NCBI RefSeq assembly: GCF_011752995.1
Contig: NZ_VWWL01000011.1
Location: forward strand, 1-64,000
Length of the DNA stretch: 64,000 nt
Reading direction: 5' to 3'
DNA from: Burkholderia sp. Ax-1724
Lineage (GTDB): Bacteria > Pseudomonadota > Gammaproteobacteria > Burkholderiales > Burkholderiaceae
Part shown: positions 57,075 through 64,000 of the stretch, in pieces
How the letters are laid out: every line of letters begins with the position of its first letter
Numbering within the stretch: position 1 is the stretch's first letter
Notes under the pieces: generated by a model
Database searches by the model: none
Seen by the model: the letters and a program-made list of their open reading frames with translations, nothing else
Told to the model about the DNA's origin: nothing
Program-made: the position numbers and the translations under genes

Positions 57075-58568
57075 TTACTTGTCTTTGACTTGCGCCTGCA
57101 CGTCGACGCTCGGCCAGCCGCCGCCGAGCGCCTTGTACAGCAGTACCGTGTCGGACAGAATCTCCTGATGATTTTCGAGCAGCGCCTGCTGTGCGTCGAG
57201 TAGAGTCCGCTCGGTTTCGAAAACTTCGAGTTGCGATACGACGCCAAGCCGCAATTGCGCCTGAATCTGATCGGCCACGATCTGCAAACGCGCAACCTGC
57301 TGCAGCAATTCCTCGCGCTGCTGCTTGTGCGCGCTCAGATTGACGAGTGCGTTTTCGACTTCCTCGAACGCCCCCATGACGGCCACGCGATACTGCTGTT
57401 CGGCGACTTTCGATTGCGCCTCGGTCACTTTCACATGCGCACGCACGCCCGGATCGAGCAAGGGAATATCGATGCTCGGCATGATGCCGAACGTAAACGA
57501 TTTCAACAGTTGATTCAGCGCGAAACTCGCCGTACCGCCTTGGGCAGTCAGGCCAATGCTCGGCAATTGCGCGAGCTTCGCCTGGCCGACGAGGTCATAC
57601 GCCTCGAGTACCCGGAATTCCGCGGCGACCACATCGGGCCGTCGCGACAGCAATTGCGCGGGCAAACCCTCCGGCACGACCGGCAGTTTCACGCGTTCCT
57701 GCAAATGGCCCGGCGGCAGCTGGAATTCGCCGGCCGGCACGCCGATCAGCGTGCAAAGCGCGTTATTGGCGACCGCACGTGCGCGGCGCAATTCGTACAG
57801 GTCATGCGTCAACCGGTTGATTTCGGCCTGCTGCCGTAATACCAGGGTTTGCGGCACGAGGCCATTGCGCGCCTGGCCTTCGTAAATCGTCAGAATCTGC
57901 CGGTTCGTGCCGAGCGTTTTTTGCTGCTGCTCGATCTGATCGTCGAATTGCAGGATCTGGAAATAGGTGCTGGAAACATTCGCGACCAGTTCGAGATAAC
58001 CGGCACGCCAATCCGCTTCGCTCGCATGAAATTCGGCCTTTTGCGCCTGCACGCCTTTTTCGACTTTGCCCCAGATATCGATGTCCCAGTTCACCTGGGT
58101 CGCGAGGTTGTACTGTTTCGTAAAAGGCAAGCCGGTGGTCTTCTGGAAATCGGCGCCCGCGCCAAGGTCCATGGTCGGCAAGGCCCCTGCCTTGGCTTCG
58201 CTGATCTGCGTGCTCGCGACGTCGATCCGCGCGGCCAACACCTGAATGTCGAAGTTGCCCGCAATCGCCTTGTCGATCAGCGTGTCGAGATACGGGTCCT
58301 GGAAACCCTTCCACCAGTCGCGCTCGATCGTCGCGGCCGCCGAGACCAGCGCGCCCTTCTGATCCGACCACGCTGTCTTTGCAGGCGTGTCGGGGCGCCT
58401 GTACGCCGGCATGCTGACATCGACACAGGCGCACAGCGACAGCGCGCAGACCGTTGCGGCACAAACGCCGCGCAGTGCACTGCCAATACCGCTCGATGCC
58501 GCGATCGCGGAAAGAGCGCGGCGGGAAGCCGAAGATTCAGGCAGCAAGGAATCGAGCAACGATGACAC
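57075..58568 (-). CDS. NodT/TolC-family outer-membrane efflux lipoprotein
   Basis: 497 residues from a GTG at 58568 with GGAGA upstream; the frame is open 222 bp further but that stretch is not protein-like. The signal ends at lipobox LCAC, followed by the RRPDTP/WWKGFQDPYLDTLIDKA outline of NodT-type factors and two OEP repeats. It should be the outer-membrane tunnel for the HlyD/C39 exporter. 256 bp separate it from peptide 2, upstream on the same strand; 248 bp (56827-57074) separate it from the FHA gene. Confidence 0.92.
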   Translation of the reverse strand: MSSLLDSLLPESSASRRALSAIAASSGIGSALRGVCAATVCALSLCACVDVSMPAYRRPDTPAKTAWSDQKGALVSAAATIERDWWKGFQDPYLDTLIDKAIAGNFDIQVLAARIDVASTQISEAKAGALPTMDLGAGADFQKTTGLPFTKQYNLATQVNWDIDIWGKVEKGVQAQKAEFHASEADWRAGYLELVANVSSTYFQILQFDDQIEQQQKTLGTNRQILTIYEGQARNGLVPQTLVLRQQAEINRLTHDLYELRRARAVANNALCTLIGVPAGEFQLPPGHLQERVKLPVVPEGLPAQLLSRRPDVVAAEFRVLEAYDLVGQAKLAQLPSIGLTAQGGTASFALNQLLKSFTFGIMPSIDIPLLDPGVRAHVKVTEAQSKVAEQQYRVAVMGAFEEVENALVNLSAHKQQREELLQQVARLQIVADQIQAQLRLGVVSQLEVFETERTLLDAQQALLENHQEILSDTVLLYKALGGGWPSVDVQAQVKDK

Positions 58569-58824
58569 GATTGTCTCCGGTGGCACCCGCTTTATCCGCG
58601 AGAAAAAACGGCGTTCGAGACCGAATCGCTGCCGCGCGGCTTCGGCCACGAAGCAGCGGAAATGTCGGCACGGGAAAACAGGCGGAAATCGAGCGGCAAT
58701 CAGTCGAAAATCAGTCGAAAGCGCGAAGGGTGCGTGGAAAAGACGATTGAATAAGCGGTCTTTTAAGCAACTCGCTCGTGAAATGCGCACGCGCGGACAA
58801 TAAGGCGCGCGTGCGCCGCGTCGC

Positions 58825-59109
58825 TCAGGACACGAAGATGTTGTTGTTCGACGTCACATGCGGATCGATCTGCGTCGTCGTGCCGTTGACGAGCGCCGAG
58901 TTGTTACCGTTGGCGCTCTGGATATTCATCGTCGTGCTGATCAGTTGAGTCGCGTCGACGTTCTTGCTGTTGTTCGGCGCATACACGGGCGCGAAGCTGT
59001 AATACGACGACCACGGAGCGTAATAGCCGTTGCCGCCGCGCACGGCGCGCATGGCCTGGCTGTCGAGTTGCTCGGTGATGGACAGATCCTTGATCGTCAG
59101 CGTGTTCAT
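58825..59109 (-). CDS. double-glycine leader peptide 2
   Basis: 94 residues; AGGAG site before the ATG at 59109. The leader carries DL at 8-9, LD at 15-16, AM at 19-20 and VRGG at 23-26, the same positions as peptide 1. The predicted mature part begins NGYYAPWSSYYSF and is strongly Asn/Ser/Thr/Gln-rich, again without Cys. It sits at the opposite end of the export gene block from peptide 1, beside the outer-membrane factor, and has its own sigma-54-like promoter. Confidence 0.78.
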   Translation of the reverse strand: MNTLTIKDLSITEQLDSQAMRAVRGGNGYYAPWSSYYSFAPVYAPNNSKNVDATQLISTTMNIQSANGNNSALVNGTTTQIDPHVTSNNNIFVS

Positions 59110-59184
59110 GGTCAATCTCCTGGAAGGGCAAGCGCATAGTCCTGCGTTGGGAATCGAGCAACCTGTCTGCTCGGACGCCATTCA

Positions 59185-59201
59185 CGCATGAGCTATGCCA
59201 A
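59185..59201 (-). promoter_or_regulatory. sigma-54-like promoter (-24/-12) of peptide 2
   Basis: On the minus strand TTGGCATAGCTCATGCG, with GG and GC 10 nt apart. The -24 part is identical to that of peptide 1; the -12 part is ATGC in place of TTGC. It lies 75 bp before the peptide start. Confidence 0.6.
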
Positions 59202-59399
59202 CCGTGCTCTCCCTTCCGGTCGATACCTCGAAACGCCTGCTCGCAAAGGGCTTCAGCGAATCGGCAACATGGCTCGGAAACCTGGCCGATGGAAGATGAA
59301 ACGGGAAGTGGTGGATTGCAGCCAACATCGCATTCGAAATGGTTGGCTGCATCGCGACAGTCGATCACGCGCGCTTCCGTACGTCATGCCATACATCGC

Positions 59400-59843
59400 T
59401 CAGCGCGCAATGACCGTGATCTTCTTCGAGTACACCGGCGGGTTGTGGGGCATATGCATGTCATCGCCCATCAACAATTGCAGCGTATGTTTGCCGGGCG
59501 GCAATTGAATCATCGTTTCCGTTTCGCCTGCGCCGAAATGCAGATGCTGACGATCCGAGGGAATCTCCTGGTCCATCGGCGGCAGGTCGGTGTCGATCAG
59601 CAGATGATGGTGGCCGGTATTCGGGTATTTGACGCCTTTCGGCGCGACGCCCATGAAGCGCAGGCCAAACCAGACGCGAAAAGGCTTGTTGGCCGGCACG
59701 ACCTGGCCGTCGTTCGGATAGCCGATATAGGCATAGGCGCCGGGCGGCGCCGGCGTGGTGCCGGCCCATGCCGCTTCCGGCACGGCCCACGCCGTCAATG
59801 CCGAGACTGCGAGCAGCGCCGCGGCCGCAATGATCTTGTCCAT
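59400..59843 (-). CDS. DUF4399 periplasmic protein A
   Basis: 147 residues with GGAGAG site and signal peptide ending AAWAG. The mature part contains HHHLLIDTDLPP, EIPSDRQHLHFGAGETE and LPPGKHTLQLLMGD, the DUF4399 pattern rich in His and acidic residues. Function unknown; metal binding is conceivable from the His cluster. Tandem with protein B, 51 bp apart, with near-identical motif blocks. Confidence 0.88.
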   Translation of the reverse strand: MDKIIAAAALLAVSALTAWAVPEAAWAGTTPAPPGAYAYIGYPNDGQVVPANKPFRVWFGLRFMGVAPKGVKYPNTGHHHLLIDTDLPPMDQEIPSDRQHLHFGAGETETMIQLPPGKHTLQLLMGDDMHMPHNPPVYSKKITVIAR

Positions 59844-59894
59844 GAGGTCTCTCCGATGCCGCCGATCCGTTTCGAACGGAACGAACCGGGTGCG

Positions 59895-60395
59895 CTAGTC
59901 TTTCAGCACGGTGATGGTGATCTTCTTCGAATACACAGGCGGTACGTGCGGTACGTGATTGTGATCGCCGAGTATCAGTTGCAACGTGTGCTTGCCAGGC
60001 GGCAACTCGATACGCGCATCGGTTTCGCCGGCGCCGAAGTGCAGATGCTGCCGGTCCGAGGGAATCTCCTGATCGAGCGGCGGCAAGTCCGTGTCGATCA
60101 GAAGATGATGGTGGCCGGTATTCGGAATCGCGACGCCTTTCGGACACACGCCCATATTGCGCAAGCCCATGCGCACCCAGAGCTTGCCGCCATGAATCAC
60201 CGCGCCGTCCGGCGGCCAGATGATGTACTCTTCCGCCCCCGGCGGCGACGGCGTCTGCTCGGCATAGGCGGCACCGCTTGGCCCGACGCTCGTGAATACC
60301 GCAACGGCCGCCACGCACAAGCTCATGCGCAATGCGCCGCCACGCGCGCGCGCCGCAAGCCTGCTGGAAAGATGGGGAATACGGGTTCTTCGCAT
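59895..60395 (-). CDS. DUF4399 periplasmic protein B
   Basis: 166 residues, GGGAGAG site, signal peptide ending AAYAEQ. It has the same HHHLLIDTDLPP, IPSDRQHLHFGAGETD and LPPGKHTLQLILGDHNH blocks as protein A. It is the first gene of a leftward pair upstream of peptide 2 and is divergent from the caspase-like gene, so it may be regulated with the secretion locus. Confidence 0.88.
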   Translation of the reverse strand: MRRTRIPHLSSRLAARARGGALRMSLCVAAVAVFTSVGPSGAAYAEQTPSPPGAEEYIIWPPDGAVIHGGKLWVRMGLRNMGVCPKGVAIPNTGHHHLLIDTDLPPLDQEIPSDRQHLHFGAGETDARIELPPGKHTLQLILGDHNHVPHVPPVYSKKITITVLKD

Positions 60396-60625
60396 CGCTC
60401 ACTCTCCCGAAGAGGGGTCATGGCAGGCCCGGCTGCGTATGGCCTTCCGGGCGTTCCAGCGGCATGTCGCGAACCCGGATGTCCGGACTGCCGCCTACTT
60501 AAAACGACCATGCGGCGCGACTTTGTGAATCAGCTTAGGACGTAACTTGCGAAAAAGATACGCGATACTCGTTAACCGTATGACGCGCCGAGCGCTTCCG
60601 GACAGTGGTGACGTGCAAAGCGCGT

Positions 60626-60665
60626 GCTATCGTTATTGACAGGTTGCGGGTCAATGTCCGATAGC
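60626..60665. promoter_or_regulatory. 40-bp interrupted palindrome upstream of the caspase-like gene
   Basis: GCTATCG-N2-ATTGAC-N9-GTCAAT-N3-CGATAGC. The left arm contains TTGACA, which could be a -35 element. It lies about 90 bp before the caspase-like start in the divergent gap 60396-60753, which otherwise shows no gene. Candidate operator. Confidence 0.45.
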
Positions 60666-60753
60666 GGCATCGATGCTTCCCCGCCGTATTTCAGCGGATA
60701 CCGCGAACCACGCGGTCCTCGAATGCCTGAATTCTGTCCGGTACAAACAGGAT

Positions 60754-62841
60754 ATGAAGATGTGGCGAAAATTCCTGCTGGTGTGCATGGCCGGGGCAAT
60801 TCACGCGCAGTCGGGCGTCGCTATTGCCGCGACGGAACGTGAGAATATCGGCGCGAGTAGCGCGGTGAGTACTGTCGCGAGCGCGGTTGCGAGTACCTCG
60901 GCGGAGAGGAAAAAAAATGCGCCGATGTTCTCGCCACTTACTCCATCGCGCGGCAATGAGCACGCACGACGTATTGCGCTCGTAATCGGCAATGGCGAAT
61001 ACGGCAATCCTTTGGAACCGCTTCGCGACAACGCGCCGCGCGATGCCGAGGCGATGCGCGATGTACTACGCGCGCGCGGCTTCGACGTCATTTCCCGCAC
61101 GAATGCGACCCCGTCGCAAATGCGGCAAGCCATCGACGAATTCGCAAAGCGCTTGCAAACAGGCGATATCGCACTGTTCTATTTCGCCGGGCACGCCCTG
61201 CAAATAGAACAGCAAACGCTGCTTGTACCGGCGCAGCCCGAAGCAGACGCGCTATTGCACGCGCCCGCGTCGCTACTCAGGAGCGGCGTCGATCTGAATA
61301 CCGTCCTGCATGCGATGCAATCGTCGCGCGCCGGCCGGCTCAATCTCGCGATTCTCGATACCTGCCTGAACAATCCATTTACACCCGCAGCGGCAACCAT
61401 GAGTACCTCGGCGCTGCCTGCCAACACGGTGATTGCATATGCCACCGCGCCGGGCAGTTTTGCGGCGGACGGTCCGCGTCACGGCGTCTATACCGCCGCA
61501 TGGCTGCGCGCACTGCGAAATGCGCCGTCGCAATCGCTTGCCGACCTGCTGCCACGCGCCGCCGCCGAAGTTCGCGAGGCAACGCACGGCGCGCAACAAC
61601 CGTGGACCACGGCCGCGCTTTCCGCCGTCGAGCCGGTAAGCGAAGACGCCGTGTCGCGACCGGGCGCATCGGATCGTGACGTCATCGCACTGCGCAGCCG
61701 CGGCCTTCTGCCCAAAGACAGCAACGAGCAATACGAAATCACGTTCTGGAATTCGATCAAGGACAGCAACTACCCCGCCGATTACGAGGCTTATCTGAAG
61801 GCCTATCCGGATGGCCGCTTCGCCACGCTCGCGCATGCGCGGATCGACCGGTTGCGCGCGGCGGCCGCCTCGAATGCGACGGTCGGTGCGGCGCCTGCGG
61901 CGTCCCCGGTTGCACCCGCGGCGAAAAGCAGCCAGGCTTCTCAAGCCGCCACGGTGGCACCCGCCACACGCACGACCACTACCGCACAAGCGAGTGCCGC
62001 AACCCCGGCGCCCGCCCACACAACACCGGCATCACCCGCACAACCCGCTCCTTCCGCGCCGCCGCCCGCCGCCGCTGCAACCGCCGCCCCGCTCGTGCAG
62101 AAAACCGTCGCCCATCCGCCGACTGCCGGCGAAATACGCGATTGCGCGACCTGTCCGATCATGATCGCGATACCCGCCGGCTCGTTCGCCATGGGCAGCA
62201 ACACCGACGACCCGTCGGAAAAGCCCGTTCATCACGTGAGCATCGGTGCATCGTTCGCGATCGGCAAATACCCGGTGACGGTCGAGCAATGGAATGCCTG
62301 CGTGGCCGCGAATGCATGTCAGAAGCTCACACCCGAAAGCAATACCAACAAGGCCGCGCCCGCACGCGACCTCAGTTGGGACGACACGCAGCAGTACGTC
62401 AAATGGCTCGCCAAAACCACGGGCAAACCATACCGCCTGCCCACCGAAGCCGAATGGGAATACGCGGACCGCGCCGGCACCACGACCGCGTACTGGTGGG
62501 GCGAACAGATGCGCAAGGGCACTGCCAATTGCAAGGATTGCGGCGACCCGTGGCACAAGGAAGGACCGGAGAGCGTCGGCTCGTACATGCCGAATCCGCT
62601 CGGCCTGTACGACATGAATGGCGGCGTTTGGGAGTGGACCGCCGACTGCTGGCACAACTCGTATCAGGGCGCGCCCGCCGACGGCCACGCATGGGACAGC
62701 CCGGCCTGCGAAATGCGCGTCATTCGCGGCGGCTCGTGGCGCGAGGGCGGCAATTACATGCTCAGTGCAACGCGCTTCAAGTACAGCGCGGGCGTGCGTC
62801 AATCGCAGGATGGTTTTCGTGTCGTGAAGGATCTGCGCTAA
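60754..62841 (+). CDS. caspase-like peptidase fused to a sulfatase-modifying-factor domain
   Basis: About 695 residues from the ATG at 60754 (one at 60760 is equally possible); a signal peptide ends near GVAIAA. The caspase (C14) domain starts [14 protein letters not shown]; His lies in [10 protein letters not shown] and Cys in [13 protein letters not shown] Pro/Ala/Thr-rich linker follows. The C-terminal domain is FGE/SUMF1-like: [62 protein letters not shown]. In such pairs the C-terminal domain often binds ligand rather than oxidising Cys. Predicted periplasmic. Confidence 0.88.
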   Translation: MKMWRKFLLVCMAGAIHAQSGVAIAATERENIGASSAVSTVASAVASTSAERKKNAPMFSPLTPSRGNEHARRIALVIGNGEYGNPLEPLRDNAPRDAEAMRDVLRARGFDVISRTNATPSQMRQAIDEFAKRLQTGDIALFYFAGHALQIEQQTLLVPAQPEADALLHAPASLLRSGVDLNTVLHAMQSSRAGRLNLAILDTCLNNPFTPAAATMSTSALPANTVIAYATAPGSFAADGPRHGVYTAAWLRALRNAPSQSLADLLPRAAAEVREATHGAQQPWTTAALSAVEPVSEDAVSRPGASDRDVIALRSRGLLPKDSNEQYEITFWNSIKDSNYPADYEAYLKAYPDGRFATLAHARIDRLRAAAASNATVGAAPAASPVAPAAKSSQASQAATVAPATRTTTTAQASAATPAPAHTTPASPAQPAPSAPPPAAAATAAPLVQKTVAHPPTAGEIRDCATCPIMIAIPAGSFAMGSNTDDPSEKPVHHVSIGASFAIGKYPVTVEQWNACVAANACQKLTPESNTNKAAPARDLSWDDTQQYVKWLAKTTGKPYRLPTEAEWEYADRAGTTTAYWWGEQMRKGTANCKDCGDPWHKEGPESVGSYMPNPLGLYDMNGGVWEWTADCWHNSYQGAPADGHAWDSPACEMRVIRGGSWREGGNYMLSATRFKYSAGVRQSQDGFRVVKDLR

Positions 62842-62995
62842 GGCGCTTGAGCTTCGAGGCTACGCACAAGGCGCCGAAGCGCAGTTGCAATGCGCTTCGG
62901 CTCGCGCGCTTACGATTGCGCCGGCGATTGCCATTCTTTCCTCGCAGGCCCGACTCACGGCATTGCGCATTCGCACTGCAACCCCTATCGCGACT

Positions 62996-64000
62996 TCACG
63001 GCATACGCGGCTTCGTCGTAATCGGCGCGAAATCCGCGAAGATATGGTCTTGCCCGTATTTGCCGCCAATTTGTGCGAGTCGCGCATCGAGCGCACGCAG
63101 ATAATCCGCGCGCGATTCGCTTTCCGGACGCAGCTTGTCGAAGAGTTGCACCGGCGTAATCAGCAGTACCACCATCTCCGAGCCGAATGGCTTCGAAATG
63201 ATCCAGTCGTCCGCGCCGCCGATCGTCGCCGAGTAGTTCGGCGGCGCCTGATTGTCCTTCGCGCGTGGACTCGGCACCATGTGTACGACGCGGCCATCGA
63301 GCTGGTAATAGTCGACGCTCACGAACGAATCGAAGTTGGGCGTATTCACATCGACGACGAGCGCATCGCCATCGCTCAATAAACCGCTCGGCGGCCGCAC
63401 GTGCAGCGCGGCGACGCGGCCCGCCTGCCAGTTACGCATCCAGTACGGCGCGAGCGTTTTGACGGTGTCGCATTTATCGTCGGCGAGCGGCTGGACGTCG
63501 AGCGTCAACGTATCGACGCCCGGCAACGCCGCCAACGTGTCCTTCAGATGCGCGGCGCCATCACGCTGCGAGACGAAACCTCGCACCGTCAGCGCGTGAT
63601 CCTGCACCCCGGCCGATAGCGCCGAGCACGGCACCTGCGCGAGCACGGGTGCTATCGCGGCGAGTGTCAAGGCGGGCTTCGGCGCGGGCGGCGGTGAAGC
63701 AGGTGGCAACGGCGCAGACGAAGAAGACCCCGCGTTTGCCGATGCATTAGCTGCTTCATTCGTTACCGCGGAAGCGGGCGACGTCTGCGCCGTACTGTTC
63801 GACGACACGATTGCCGACGCTCCGCCCACGCGATCGACCTGGTCGGTTCGCGGCTCGCTCTCGCGGCTCGGCCCGGAACGCAGCGCGAAAATGCCGACTG
63901 CCGCCGCGCAAACCACGGCGAGCCCCGCGAGTCCCGCCTTCGCGAGCGTGCCCGACTTCTCGGCGCGCGCTTCATTGTCGAACTCGGCGATAAAGCGCAC
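62996..64000 (-). CDS. C-terminal part of a probable Ser/Thr protein kinase, partial
   Basis: The frame runs off the right edge; 334 residues are visible. A membrane helix (LAGLAVVCAAAVGIFAL) is followed by a Ser/Ala/Pro-rich linker, a BON-like segment (ALTVRGFVSQRDGAAHLKDTLAALPGV) and a DUF4384-like domain (DALVVDVNTPNFDSFVSVDYYQ, GSEMVVLLITPVQLFD). That layout is usual after the kinase domain of bacterial Ser/Thr kinases. The kinase domain itself would be outside the window, so the call is inferred from the tail and from the PP2C and FHA neighbours. Confidence 0.55.
   Translation of the reverse strand: MRFIAEFDNEARAEKSGTLAKAGLAGLAVVCAAAVGIFALRSGPSRESEPRTDQVDRVGGASAIVSSNSTAQTSPASAVTNEAANASANAGSSSSAPLPPASPPPAPKPALTLAAIAPVLAQVPCSALSAGVQDHALTVRGFVSQRDGAAHLKDTLAALPGVDTLTLDVQPLADDKCDTVKTLAPYWMRNWQAGRVAALHVRPPSGLLSDGDALVVDVNTPNFDSFVSVDYYQLDGRVVHMVPSPRAKDNQAPPNYSATIGGADDWIISKPFGSEMVVLLITPVQLFDKLRPESESRADYLRALDARLAQIGGKYGQDHIFADFAPITTKPRMP

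Overview
The window is high-GC DNA with the gene content of a Burkholderiaceae chromosome or megaplasmid, most likely Paraburkholderia or a close relative. Supporting features are a Burkholderia-type porin, a DUF4148 protein, a collagen-like GTS-repeat protein, a cepacian-style Wzy-dependent exopolysaccharide locus and ACGT/TCG-rich codon use. All assignments are from reading the sequence; no database search was possible.

Layout. 1-2.7 kb: end of a collagen-like repeat protein and a membrane methyltransferase. 3.5-19.7 kb: a co-directional exopolysaccharide operon (priming phosphoglycosyltransferase, YjbH-like protein, lipoprotein, Wza-type exporter, tyrosine phosphatase, tyrosine autokinase, Wzy, glycosyltransferase, pyruvyltransferase-glycosyltransferase fusion, Wzx, Tat-exported GH71 glucanase). 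A convergent EAL-domain gene follows whose catalytic residues are mostly lost. 20.9-31.9 kb: small orphan genes, a porin, two TctDE-like two-component systems with an NMT1-type binding protein between them, and a divergent nitrate/sulfonate/taurine-type ABC transporter. 32-36 kb: a phospholipase C/acid phosphatase-like enzyme, a DUF4148 protein, a candidate small RNA, and a squalene/phytoene synthase-like gene.

36.2-42.4 kb is a mobile, lower-GC accessory segment. It holds two broken IS5-family elements, a 610-bp deleted IS630/DUF6429 element, a tRNA 3'-half scar beside an integrase fragment, and a frameshifted serine recombinase. It also holds two candidate type III effectors, each preceded by a perfect TTCG-N16-TTCG (hrpII-box-like) motif. 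One begins MGCIHSK, an N-myristoylation/palmitoylation-type signal, and has a Cys-His-Asp arrangement.

46.4-64 kb is the most unusual region. Two small peptides share a double-glycine leader, and each lies behind a sigma-54-like -24/-12 promoter. They flank genes for a sigma-54 activator, a C39-peptidase ABC exporter with two cyclic-nucleotide-binding domains, a parvulin, an HlyD adaptor and a NodT/TolC outer-membrane factor. The same locus encodes a double-FHA membrane protein, a PP2C phosphatase, the C-terminal part of a probable Ser/Thr kinase, two DUF4399 proteins and a caspase-sulfatase-modifying-factor fusion. This reads as a sigma-54-driven, Ser/Thr-phosphorylation-gated peptide secretion system.
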